From JAGVGT01 sp963807225 (lineage in GTDB: Bacteria > Desulfobacterota > Desulfobulbia > Desulfobulbales > JAGXFP01), in contig CAWEAD010000010.1 of the NCBI GenBank assembly GCA_963807225.1, positions 1 through 64,000 of the forward strand: DNA of 64,000 nucleotides. Direction: 5' to 3'. Position 1 is the first letter of the stretch, and the number at the start of each line of letters is the position of its first letter. This document shows, one piece after another, positions 26,926-37,384 of the stretch. A program made the position numbers and the translations under genes. The notes under the pieces were generated by a model. The model searched no databases and was not told where the DNA came from. It saw nothing but the letters and a program-made list of their open reading frames with translations.

Positions 26926-27036
26926 AAAGTCCTCCTGGCGGAAGAAAAGAGGATGCTGGCCGGAAGGGCCGAGGAAGGGTCTGGCTGCGCCAGCCCACCG
27001 GGCCGGCAGAAGACCGGGATTATTAATAATCTCTCG

Positions 27037-27065
27037 AATTTACGGGTCGGCTTCACCGGTGTCAA
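27037..27065 (-). promoter_or_regulatory. Promoter for ilvD
   Basis: On the minus strand TTGACA (27065-27060) and TAAATT (27042-27037) are 17 bases apart. The remaining intergenic sequence (26926-27261, 336 bases) between divergent genes holds this and a plus-strand promoter; no leader peptide or attenuator is obvious. Confidence 0.6.
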
Positions 27066-27130
27066 GGCAAAAGCGGCGGATGCTGCGATTTGTGCGGCCG
27101 AAGATAATTGGCCGTCCTGGCAAACATATC

Positions 27131-27159
27131 TTGTCAACCATTTGATTTTGCTATAAATT
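27131..27159 (+). promoter_or_regulatory. Promoter candidate for the radical SAM/RNase G operon
   Basis: TTGTCA (27131-27136) and TAAATT (27154-27159) are spaced 17 bases on the plus strand, about 100 bases before the radical SAM start. Confidence 0.4.
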
Positions 27160-27261
27160 GGCAATAATTTACGAATGTAATGATAAATTTCCGGTAAAAT
27201 CGATGAATCCGATCCACACTCCGCCTAGGCGGTCCATTCTTCCAGAGCAAGCTCTCCTTTG

Positions 27262-28209
27262 ATGAAATACCTGTTCGGGCCGGTTAATTCTCGTCGCCTG
27301 GGGTTGTCCCTGGGGGTTGATCTGGTTCCGGCCAAAATCTGCAGTTTCGATTGCGTTTACTGCGAAGTGGGGCGAACTACCAACCTGACCTGTCGACGGG
27401 GGGAGTACGTGCCAACCGGCGAGGTCATTGCCGAACTGGATGAGTATTTCAGCGAACTGGCAGCGGGCCGGGTCGGGCCGCCACCCCAGGTGGTGACCCT
27501 GACCGCCTCTGGTGAACCGACCCTGCACAGCGGCATCGGCCGGGTTATCGCTTTTCTCAAAGAACGTACCGAACTGCCGGTGGTGGTCCTGACCAACGGT
27601 TCACTGTTGGGCGACCCTATGGTCCGGCTTGATCTGATGGCGGCCGATATTGTCGTGCCCTCGCTGGATTCGGCGCGGCGGGAAAGCTACGCCAGGGTCA
27701 ACCGACCGGCCCGGGAATGTCTGGACCCGGGGCTTCTGATTGAGGGACTGGTGGACTTCGGCGAGGAGTTTGGCGGGGAAATCTGGCTGGAGATACTTCT
27801 GGTCGATGGTCTCAACGACTCCGAGACCGATATCGAGGCGCTGGCGGCGGCTGTGGCTCGGATCCGGCCGTCCCGGGTGCAACTCAACACCGTGGTGCGG
27901 CCTCCGGCCGTGACCTCGGCCCGCCCGCTCACGGCGGCTCGGTTGCGGGAGATTGCCGGACGGTTCGGCACAATCCCAGTGGAGGTGATCGCTGATTTTT
28001 CCGGGATCGGCGCCCGGGAAGGCGAAGGGAACGGGGAAGAGATTTTGAAAATTTTGCAGCGCAGACCCGGTACTGCCGGGGATATTGGTCAGGCCCTGGG
28101 ATTGGCCGAGCCGGTCGTTGCCCGATTAATTAGCGAGCTTGCCAAGGCAGGCGGAATCAGAGAGACTATTCACGATGGCAGAAAATACTATCAAACCAAC
28201 AAATCCTGA
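27262..28209 (+). CDS. Radical SAM protein with C-terminal winged helix
   Basis: About 315 residues. The radical SAM cluster is Cys27, Cys31 and Cys34 (CSFDCVYC); TLTASGEPTLHSG is the glycine-rich SAM motif and VVLTNGSLL the next strand. The opening GPVNSRRLGLSLGVDLVP is typical of a widespread uncharacterised family related to YfkAB/MoaA-like proteins (PF04055 with wyosine-type lead). The last 70 residues form a winged-helix-like module (ILKILQRRPGTAGDIGQALGLAEPVV). ATG 27262 is chosen over TTG 27259. Its end overlaps the RNase E/G start by 35 bases. The substrate is unknown. Confidence 0.85.
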   Translation: MKYLFGPVNSRRLGLSLGVDLVPAKICSFDCVYCEVGRTTNLTCRRGEYVPTGEVIAELDEYFSELAAGRVGPPPQVVTLTASGEPTLHSGIGRVIAFLKERTELPVVVLTNGSLLGDPMVRLDLMAADIVVPSLDSARRESYARVNRPARECLDPGLLIEGLVDFGEEFGGEIWLEILLVDGLNDSETDIEALAAAVARIRPSRVQLNTVVRPPAVTSARPLTAARLREIAGRFGTIPVEVIADFSGIGAREGEGNGEEILKILQRRPGTAGDIGQALGLAEPVVARLISELAKAGGIRETIHDGRKYYQTNKS

Positions 28210-30076
28210 GAAAAGGGAGACCGGCAAGGGCGAAGAGCTTTCAGTCATCTCCCGGATCGGCAAATGGCTTACCGGCCAGAAGGACAATAAAAAAGTGGAA
28301 ACAGAAGAAAAGCAGGAAAAAACGGCCGCTCCGGAGGGGGGCACTCAATCCGGCGAGTCAGAGAAGCCGGCATCCCGTCCGCGGAAAAGGGGGCCCCGAA
28401 GACGTTCCGGACGAGGCCGCAAGCGCCCCGCCCAGCCTGCCAAGGACGAGACCGTTGTGGCAAGCGAGCAAAGTCAGGGTGAGGTCTCAGGGCCGGTGAG
28501 CAAGCCAGCCCCTGAACGGGAGCGGAGCCCCGAACCCAAGGAGGATGCGGAAGATACAGAAGAAGTGGAAATGGCGGAGACTCCAAGCGACAGTAACGTC
28601 AAGCGCAAGCTCCTGATCAACACCGATGAGCCGGAGGAGTGCCGTATCGCCCTGATTGAAAACGGCGTAGTCGAGGCCTTTTACGTCGAGACCATGCTCC
28701 ATGCCCAGACCAAGGGGAATATCTACAAGGGGCGAATCGTCTCGATCGAGCCCAGTCTGCAGGCGGCTTTTGTCGACTTCGGCGAGGGTAAAAACGGTTT
28801 CCTGTCCTTTAACGATATTCATCCTGAGTATTTCCGGGGCGGCGATGACAAAAAGCACTGGAAGGATGTGGAAATCGAAAAGGCGCTCCGCAAGGGTGAC
28901 GAGGTTCTGGTCCAGGTAGTCAAGGAGGCCGTGGGCAACAAGGGCGCCAATATGACCACCTTTCTCTCTCTACCCGGCCGCTACCTGGTATTGATGCCCG
29001 GCAGCGACAGTTCCGGTATTTCCCGCAAGATCGAAAGTGAGTCCCAACGAGAAAAACTGCGCAAGCTGATCGACAGTATGGAATTGCCGGAGGGTATCGG
29101 CTATATCGTCCGAACCGCCAGCAAGGAGATGACCAAGGCGGCGGTTTCCGAGGATCTTAAATATCTGCTCAACCACTGGAACGAGATCAAGGAACGCGGC
29201 CAGAAAATGCCGTCGCCCTCCCTGATTTATAAGGAACAGGACATTATCGCCCGCTTCTTGCGCGACCAGTACACCCCGGATATCCAGGAGATCCTGGTCG
29301 ACAACGAAGAGGTCTTCCGCAAGGTGCAGGATTTTCTCGATCTGATTCCGGGTCGCAAGAAAACCGTGGCCCGGCTGCATGGCGGTACCAAGCCGATCTT
29401 CAACAACTATCAGATAGAAAAACAGATTGAGCAGATTTATCACCCCACCGTCAGTCTGCCCTCCGGGGGCTCCATCGTCATCACTCCTACCGAGGCCCTG
29501 GTGGCCATCGATGTTAACTCCGGCCGCACTTCCAAGGACAAAAACTTCGAAGAGTCGATCTTCCTGGCCAACATGGAGGCGGCTGAGGAGTTGGCCCGGC
29601 AGCTCCGGCTGCGCGACCTGGGCGGCTTGATCGTGGTGGATTTCATCGACATGCGCGAAGCCAAGCATGTCCGGGAGGTGGAAAAGAAGGTCAAGGCCAG
29701 CATGAAGCGTGACCGGGCCAAGGTCGATATCAGCCGGATTTCCAAATTCGGCCTGATGCAGATCTCCCGGCAGAAAATGGCCTCGCCGGTACAGCGGGGC
29801 AGCTACAACGTTTGCGAATGTTGTCAGGGCAGGGGGCTGGTTCGCTCGGTGGAGACCCAGGCCCTGGTTTACCTGCGACGCATCCAGACAGCGGTTGTGC
29901 GCAAAGAGGTCAAACGGGTCGAGTGCCGCTTGCCGGTGGCAGTGGCCCAGTACCTGCAGAACCGAAAGAGATCCGAGCTGGTGGCCTTGGAAGGTCGCTA
30001 CGAGGTAGTGATCAACATAATCGGCGACCCGGCCATGCCACCCACAGAAGGCCAGGTGGAAACCATCCGTGGCTGA
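28175..30076 (+). CDS. rng: Ribonuclease E/G family endoribonuclease
   Basis: Single-strand endoribonuclease of the RNase E/G family involved in rRNA and mRNA processing. About 633 residues. A charged, low-complexity N-terminal 140 residues rich in Glu, Lys and Arg (RPRKRGPRRRSGRGRKR) precedes the S1 domain (NIYKGRIVSIEPSLQAAFVDFG). Catalytic Mg-binding Asp residues lie in VAIDVNSG (about residue 446) and IVVDFIDM (about 489). The zinc-link CECCQGRG follows near 548. The basic extension at the N-terminus is unusual: E. coli RNase E carries its extension at the C-terminus. The start chosen is ATG 28175 within the upstream gene. Nomenclature rne versus rng is unsettled in this group. Confidence 0.9.
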   Translation: MAENTIKPTNPEKRETGKGEELSVISRIGKWLTGQKDNKKVETEEKQEKTAAPEGGTQSGESEKPASRPRKRGPRRRSGRGRKRPAQPAKDETVVASEQSQGEVSGPVSKPAPERERSPEPKEDAEDTEEVEMAETPSDSNVKRKLLINTDEPEECRIALIENGVVEAFYVETMLHAQTKGNIYKGRIVSIEPSLQAAFVDFGEGKNGFLSFNDIHPEYFRGGDDKKHWKDVEIEKALRKGDEVLVQVVKEAVGNKGANMTTFLSLPGRYLVLMPGSDSSGISRKIESESQREKLRKLIDSMELPEGIGYIVRTASKEMTKAAVSEDLKYLLNHWNEIKERGQKMPSPSLIYKEQDIIARFLRDQYTPDIQEILVDNEEVFRKVQDFLDLIPGRKKTVARLHGGTKPIFNNYQIEKQIEQIYHPTVSLPSGGSIVITPTEALVAIDVNSGRTSKDKNFEESIFLANMEAAEELARQLRLRDLGGLIVVDFIDMREAKHVREVEKKVKASMKRDRAKVDISRISKFGLMQISRQKMASPVQRGSYNVCECCQGRGLVRSVETQALVYLRRIQTAVVRKEVKRVECRLPVAVAQYLQNRKRSELVALEGRYEVVINIIGDPAMPPTEGQVETIRG

Positions 30077-30339
30077 TACTATGTGGTATGTCGTTTAGGG
30101 CTAGATCTTTGATTATCAGGTTGATTTTAATTCCGATTAAATATATTAATGCGGAATTGTGAAATGATGCGAATGCATGCTGCGGCATGAAATGATGAGT
30201 GACGCTTTCGATCGGCCTTGAGGCGGGGCGACGGAATCGGTGGTGAAGGGCCGGGTGATGGAACAGACGTGACCCGGTGTTGTTTTGCCCATGTCGGGTG
30301 AAAGGGGGGGCCTCTTGCGGGGCAGCGTCTGTTCTAATC

Positions 30340-33081
30340 ATGTTCAACCTGAAATCCATCCGGGGGTTGGTGCTGCTTGCCGTTATGGCGGTTTTGATAG
30401 TGCCGGTTTATATTTTCGCCTATGTTTCCCCTGCGTTGCGCGACCTTGTAGTTAAGGACACCCAAGAGGAGGCCAACCGGGTCGCTATCCACCTCGCGGA
30501 AATGTTCATCAAGTCCGACCAGGTATCGGCAGGAGCCCTGCCGACCAATCTCAATCAAATGATCGCCACGGCCAGCCGGGACTTCAGTATTTACAAACTG
30601 AAGATCTTTTCCTCCTCCGGCGAAATTGTCTATTCCACCGACTCGGTCGAGATCGGTACCATCGATCGCCATAGCTATTTTCACGAAATTGTCGCCGCCG
30701 GCCTGCCATTCAACAATTTGGTCCGAAAAGAACAGGCGGACCAGGAAGGTCGGAAATACAAGGTCGATCTGGTCGAGGCTTATGTGCCGGTAATTCGTGG
30801 CGATAAATTTATCGGTGCCTTCGAGATTTATTACGATGTCACCCCGCATCTGGCCTATGTGCACCGTCTGCTCGCCGGCTTCTATCGGATCGTCCTGCCC
30901 ATCGCGGCCTGTCTCCTGGCCGCCATGCTTTTCACCTTATTCCGCTTCCGCGAAAGCTTTCTCGAGCGGTTGAACATTGAACGGCGGTTGCGGGAAAACG
31001 AAGAGCGCTACCGGAACCTGTTCGAGCGCTCCAACGACGCCATATTGATCTGTGACCGGGATGGCCGGATTCAGGAAGTGAACGAGATGGCCGGTTTGAT
31101 GCTCGGTCATCAGCAGGAAAAGTTGATCGGCATGAATCTCGACGATCTCCTGGTGGAGGAAGATAGGCTTGAGCCGGAACAACTGATCGGCCAAATTCTC
31201 GAGAAGGGAGAATCGGGACTGGAAGCCCACGTCCTCAAGGAAAACGGTGAGCTGCTCGATGTGGAAATCCGGGGCGGGGTGACCAACCGCAAGAAAGGGT
31301 TACTGCAGGCGATCATCAAGGACGTTTCCGAACAGAAGAAAAGCCAGCGGGAAGTCAAACGCGGCTACCATACCCAGACCGTCCTCAACAAGCTGCTCCA
31401 CCTCTCTCTGGAAAACCTCTCTCTCACCGAGACCCTGGAACTCTTCATCTACTACGTGACCTCTTTTCCCTGGCTGGTCCTGGAGCCCAAGGGCGCCATT
31501 TTTCTGCTCGGCGATAAACCCGGGGTCCTGGAGCTTAAGGCGCACCGTGGCCTGGATGACAATCTGCTTACCATCTGCGATCAGGTACCTTTCGGCAAGT
31601 GTCTCTGCGGACGTTGCGCCCAATCGGGCGAGATTGTCTTCTCGGACTGCATTAATGCCTATCACGATCACCACTACGAGGGCATCGAACAGCACGGGCA
31701 CTACTGCGTGCCGATCCTCTCGGCCAGCCGTAAATTGATCGGAGTTTTTACCCTCTATATCAAGCACAACGCCCGACGGGAACAACTGGTGGAAGAGACC
31801 CTGGAGGCGGCGGCCAGTGTCATCGCCGGCATGATCCAGCGCAAACAGTCCGAGGAAGAATTGCAGAAATCAAGGGATCGCCTGGAGGTCAGGGTTCAGG
31901 AGCGGACCATTGAACTGGAAGAGGCCAACATCCAACTGGGCCAGGAGCTCACCGAACGCTGGGAAGCCGAAAAGGCCCTGGCCCTGGCCAATCAGGAAAA
32001 GGATGACCTGATCGTCAATCTTTTCGAAATCATGTATGAGATGCTGGCCAACCGCGATCATTCCACCTTCGAGCACGCCTTGCGGGTGGCCGAGATCTCG
32101 CGGCGGGTCGGCTTGCAACTGCAACTGGTTGCCGACGACATGGAAGCCTTGCGCCTTGGCTGTCTGGTGCATGATATCGGCAAGGTGGCCATCCCGGACG
32201 ACGTCCTGCTCAAGCCCGGTCTCTTCGACCGGATGGATCGCAACATCATGCAGGTTCACACCCTGGTGGGCGCCAGTTTGTTCGCCAAACACCACCATGA
32301 TTACCGGATTCGCCGGATCATTCTCCATCACCATGAGCGTCTGGACGGCAGCGGTTATCCCTACGGTCTGAAGAACGAAGAGATCGGTCAACTGGAGCGC
32401 ATCGTGGCGGTGGCCGACGTCTTCGAAGCCCTGACCGCCAGGCGGCCTTACAAGAAGCCGATCAGCCGGAGCAAGGCGATCGACATCCTTTGGTACGAGG
32501 CCAGGGAAGGGCGGCTTGACGAGGATATCGTCAGGATTGTGGAGCAGATCACCAAAGACTGGAATCCTCTGGAAATCGTCAGTGAGTTCCGGGCCGACTA
32601 CAGTGAGGATCTGGAAGTCTTCCGACAGATGTCCTATTTTCGTGAACCCCTGAGCGATTTTTATAACTACCGTTACCTGCTCTATCTCGATGACGCCAAG
32701 ATGCTCGGTAATAACGGCAACCCCTACCATCTGATTCTGACCAACTTCCCGACCATCAAGGAATTCAATCACGGCATGGGATTTCTCAAGGCAGATCAGG
32801 TCCTGGACGATGTCGGGCAGAAACTGCATCAGACGGCGGAAATATTCGACAGCCGATTCGCCAAGGAAGGCGGGACGGTGATGCTATTGAAAAAGGGTAC
32901 GGATTTCCTGATTTATACCGAATGCGGCGACGATCTGGTCGTGCAACTCCTGGCCGATATTGCCACGCAACTAAATGAAGCCCAGAATGATTGGGGTCTC
33001 GAATCGCAATATCACCATCACCGATTCGAGAGCGGTTTTCCCGCCGACAAAGCCCTCAACCGCATTTTCTCAGTAAATTAA
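30340..33081 (+). CDS. Membrane sensor with PAS, GAF and HD-GYP domains (c-di-GMP phosphodiesterase)
   Basis: 913 residues. TM1 is near residues 9-29 (VLLAVMAVLIVPVYIFAYV), a periplasmic sensor domain follows, and TM2 is LPIAACLLAAMLFTLF near 190. Next come PAS (NLFERSNDAILICDRDGRIQEVN), a GAF domain with unusual cysteines (FGKCLCGRC, FSDC), and a coiled coil (LEVRVQERTIELEEANIQL). The HD-GYP domain has HD in CLVHDIGKVAIPDD (about residue 611) and HHHERLDGSGYPYG (about 663-676). The last 150 residues after the domain are unassigned. HD-GYP enzymes degrade c-di-GMP to GMP or pGpG. The cysteine set in the GAF part may bind a metal or heme-like ligand. No ribosome site is seen at ATG 30340. Confidence 0.9.
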   Translation: MFNLKSIRGLVLLAVMAVLIVPVYIFAYVSPALRDLVVKDTQEEANRVAIHLAEMFIKSDQVSAGALPTNLNQMIATASRDFSIYKLKIFSSSGEIVYSTDSVEIGTIDRHSYFHEIVAAGLPFNNLVRKEQADQEGRKYKVDLVEAYVPVIRGDKFIGAFEIYYDVTPHLAYVHRLLAGFYRIVLPIAACLLAAMLFTLFRFRESFLERLNIERRLRENEERYRNLFERSNDAILICDRDGRIQEVNEMAGLMLGHQQEKLIGMNLDDLLVEEDRLEPEQLIGQILEKGESGLEAHVLKENGELLDVEIRGGVTNRKKGLLQAIIKDVSEQKKSQREVKRGYHTQTVLNKLLHLSLENLSLTETLELFIYYVTSFPWLVLEPKGAIFLLGDKPGVLELKAHRGLDDNLLTICDQVPFGKCLCGRCAQSGEIVFSDCINAYHDHHYEGIEQHGHYCVPILSASRKLIGVFTLYIKHNARREQLVEETLEAAASVIAGMIQRKQSEEELQKSRDRLEVRVQERTIELEEANIQLGQELTERWEAEKALALANQEKDDLIVNLFEIMYEMLANRDHSTFEHALRVAEISRRVGLQLQLVADDMEALRLGCLVHDIGKVAIPDDVLLKPGLFDRMDRNIMQVHTLVGASLFAKHHHDYRIRRIILHHHERLDGSGYPYGLKNEEIGQLERIVAVADVFEALTARRPYKKPISRSKAIDILWYEAREGRLDEDIVRIVEQITKDWNPLEIVSEFRADYSEDLEVFRQMSYFREPLSDFYNYRYLLYLDDAKMLGNNGNPYHLILTNFPTIKEFNHGMGFLKADQVLDDVGQKLHQTAEIFDSRFAKEGGTVMLLKKGTDFLIYTECGDDLVVQLLADIATQLNEAQNDWGLESQYHHHRFESGFPADKALNRIFSVN

Positions 33082-33092
33082 TTTTCTCCTGT

Positions 33093-33132
33093 CCACCGGC
33101 CGGGAGCCCCGGTATTTCCCGGTGGGCTTTTC
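33093..33132 (+). terminator. Weak terminator after the HD-GYP gene
   Basis: CCACCGG (33093-33099) pairs with CCGGTGG (33119-33125), followed by GCTTTTCC. Bases 33133-33383 hold no gene I can support. Confidence 0.4.
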
Positions 33133-33383
33133 CCTGCGCGAAAAAATAACCAACCGCCCGGCTCTATGCTATGATGGCCAAAAGGTGGTAGATGGCATCG
33201 CAAAAAGTACCCTGAAGGGCATAAATCCGAGTTGCCGTAGCGTAGCTCTTGTTCATCGGCAGACCATGGGCCCATGGCTGGCCTCACTGAAAAGACAAAC
33301 TATTCCTTAAGTAGGTCGAACTTATTGCTTAACCAGCACGAGACTATTTGCGAGGTCATCACGATTTAGGCTGGAGAATCGTT

Positions 33384-34115
33384 ATGAGTCACAGAAAATC
33401 TGGAAAGAGCGGGAAAAAGCCACAGTCGGCGCCGGTTTCAGGTTCCCGAACGGATTCATCCGGGGCGGGACTGGAGCTGGTACTGAAATGCGGGGCCGAC
33501 GGCAGTCGGGAGGCGGTGGAACGAGCCTTGGCCGAGGCGAGTTGGCTCAGCCACCGACCGGTGATCATTCACTCCGGGGTTGGCGAGGTCAACAAGAACG
33601 ATATCATGGTGGCCGCCACCGCTTCCCGGCTGATCGTCGGCTTTGAGGTCGGGGTCAATCCGCATCTGGATGAGGAACTCCGCAACAATGGGGTGGAGGT
33701 GCGGCTCTATCGGGTGATCTATCGGTTGGTCGAAGACCTGCTGGCGGTGGAGCAATCCCTGATTGTGAAGCCGATCGCTGAGCAAAGCCTCGGCCAGGCC
33801 CGGGTAATCGCCCTCTTCAAAGGGAATCGCCATGGAATCATTCTCGGCTGCGAGGTCACCTCCGGACGCCTGGCGGTAAGTGAGCGCTTTCGGGTGATCG
33901 GGGCCATGGGCCCGGTTTATGAAGGCAGGATCGAATCGCTGCATATCGGTAAGGACTCGGTCAAGCAGGCCACCCCACCCCAGCAGGTCGGCCTGAAAAT
34001 CGAAGACTTCCAGCATGCGACCGTCGGCGATCTGGTCGAGAGCTTTCGTCCCCAGAAGGAACAGGAGCACCCCTGGACCCCGAGCCCGGGGGTCTTGCAA
34101 CGCTGGTCGGATTAG
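33384..34115 (+). CDS. Stand-alone protein resembling IF2 C-terminal domains (C1-C2)
   Basis: 243 residues from ATG 33384 (GGAG about seven bases upstream). After a basic, low-complexity 30-residue start, the protein matches the last two domains of translation initiation factor IF2. The C1 part has LVLKCGADGSREAVERAL, VIIHSGVGEVNKNDIMVAAT and IVGFEVGVNP; the linker helix has VRLYRVIYRLVEDLLAVEQSL. The C2 part (initiator tRNA-binding in real IF2) has GQARVIALFKGNRHGIILGCEVTSG and VYEGRIESLHIGKDSVKQA, ending QVGLKIEDFQHATVGDLVESF. No GTPase domain is present. It could modulate initiation or be a derived RNA-binding regulator. It converges with the downstream YprB-like gene, seven bases apart. 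Confidence 0.8.
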   Translation: MSHRKSGKSGKKPQSAPVSGSRTDSSGAGLELVLKCGADGSREAVERALAEASWLSHRPVIIHSGVGEVNKNDIMVAATASRLIVGFEVGVNPHLDEELRNNGVEVRLYRVIYRLVEDLLAVEQSLIVKPIAEQSLGQARVIALFKGNRHGIILGCEVTSGRLAVSERFRVIGAMGPVYEGRIESLHIGKDSVKQATPPQQVGLKIEDFQHATVGDLVESFRPQKEQEHPWTPSPGVLQRWSD

Positions 34116-34122
34116 TTGGTAA

Positions 34123-34956
34123 TCAAACGGCCAGGCCGGCCATTCTCTGTATTTCGGCGACCAAGTCGCGGTCCGGTTGGTATGGGAACACCGGTAAAGC
34201 AGGCAGTTCCAGCCGGTATTCCGCCGCGAAAGGAGTTTGAGCCAGATAGCGGTTATAGGCCTCCACCATCAGCCGTTCCAAGTTGACCGTGTCCATGATA
34301 TTGTAGGCCAGTAAAGTCTCCAAGGCCTTTTTTTCACCGGTTCGCCTGTACAATTGCCAGAGTAGTACCGCCGCATAGCCGTCCACCCCGGCCAACCCGC
34401 CCCGGTCCAGCCCCAAGAGAATCTCACAGCGCTTGAGCCCCCCCTTGAAACCGAGCCCGGCCAGCAGGTAACGCAGGTCGAGATGGGCGATCCGTAGTTC
34501 GGTGCCGAATTGTTTCTCGATCACCGGGACATCGAAAGACTTGCCGCTATAAGTAATCAAGACGTCATATTCCCGCAGGGCCATGGGGAGATCGTCCAGG
34601 TTTTCGTCCTGGATAAAGCAGCGGATATTTTTGCCGTCGAAGATGGTGGCGGTGGTAATGCGATTGGCGAAAGAACCGTCGGTTTCGATATCGAGGTAGG
34701 CGGAAATCGCCCGGAAGTGGGGGAAGATTCTCCAGTGTTCCCGGGCCGAAAGTCTCTCCAGGAACCAGCGGGGCCGGGCGGGAAGATGGTCTCTGGCCTC
34801 GTCCAGGCATTTTTCGATGTAGCGACCTTGGGCCGGCGAGAGAAAATCCGGGTAGGGCGGACGTAAATCGTCCCAATGGCGGATGCCTGCCCGCCAGAGT
34901 CGTTCCTCGCTTTTGGGGCCGATCTTCTGGATATGTTGGAAGGTGTGGTTCAGCAT
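34123..34956 (-). CDS. YprB-like ribonuclease H-fold exonuclease
   Basis: 277 residues. An N-terminal helix-hairpin-helix (IQKIGPKSEERLWRAGI) precedes a DEDD-type nuclease fold: YLDIETDGS (Asp and Glu), LITYSGKSFDVPVIEKQF (second acidic site), HLDLRYLLAGLGFKGGLKRCE and YNIMDTVNLERLM (third). This matches the RNase_H_2/YprB family of predicted 3'-5' exonucleases. The C-terminal tail is unremarkable. It is transcribed opposite the IF2-like gene and away from acs. Substrate unknown. Confidence 0.87.
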   Translation of the reverse strand: MLNHTFQHIQKIGPKSEERLWRAGIRHWDDLRPPYPDFLSPAQGRYIEKCLDEARDHLPARPRWFLERLSAREHWRIFPHFRAISAYLDIETDGSFANRITTATIFDGKNIRCFIQDENLDDLPMALREYDVLITYSGKSFDVPVIEKQFGTELRIAHLDLRYLLAGLGFKGGLKRCEILLGLDRGGLAGVDGYAAVLLWQLYRRTGEKKALETLLAYNIMDTVNLERLMVEAYNRYLAQTPFAAEYRLELPALPVFPYQPDRDLVAEIQRMAGLAV

Positions 34957-35119
34957 CTCTCAATACTTCCAGGGTGGCCAAGGGGCCGGCGGCAATCTGA
35001 ATGCCTCTTTGCCGAGACCAAACGTAAGAAACGAACTATTCCCGAAAAAATGAAAATTGCAACCGGCATCGTATCTCGGGCGGCAAATTCAGGTGACGGT
35101 ATCAGTTGCTCCGGGCAAT

Positions 35120-35149
35120 AAAAAGGGGGAACCGGCGAACCGGTTCCCC
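35120..35149 (-). terminator. Terminator of acs
   Basis: GGGGAACCGG (35126-35135) and CCGGTTCCCC (35140-35149) form a perfect ten-base stem with a CGAA tetraloop, and TTTTTAT follows on the minus strand. Confidence 0.9.
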
Positions 35150-35177
35150 TGGAATTTCAGTTGAGATGGCGGTCGGA

Positions 35178-37175
<1,998 letters not shown>

Positions 37176-37318
37176 GGCACCTCCTGAAATTCATTTAAAA
37201 ATTACGGTTAAAAAAGATTGCGTAGTAGTTATTGTCTCACTGCCAGGTAAGAAAGATCTATTTGAAGAAACGTAAAATCTTATAACAGTTTACCGGAACA
37301 CGACAACCCGAGGAAATG

Positions 37319-37355
37319 AAAAAAACGGCGCGGCTGCAGAGAGCAGCCGCGCCGT
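37319..37355 (-). terminator. Terminator of the DUF4212-actP operon
   Basis: A perfect 13-base stem (37325-37337 with 37343-37355) has loop AGAGA and runs into TTTTTTT on the minus strand. Confidence 0.93.
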
Positions 37356-37384
37356 AATGTTTATCCGATAAATCCTATATCGAA

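Noticed and set aside
25723..27156. 477-aa plus-strand ORF opposite ilvD
   Set aside because: Antisense shadow; ilvD on the other strand has every family motif.
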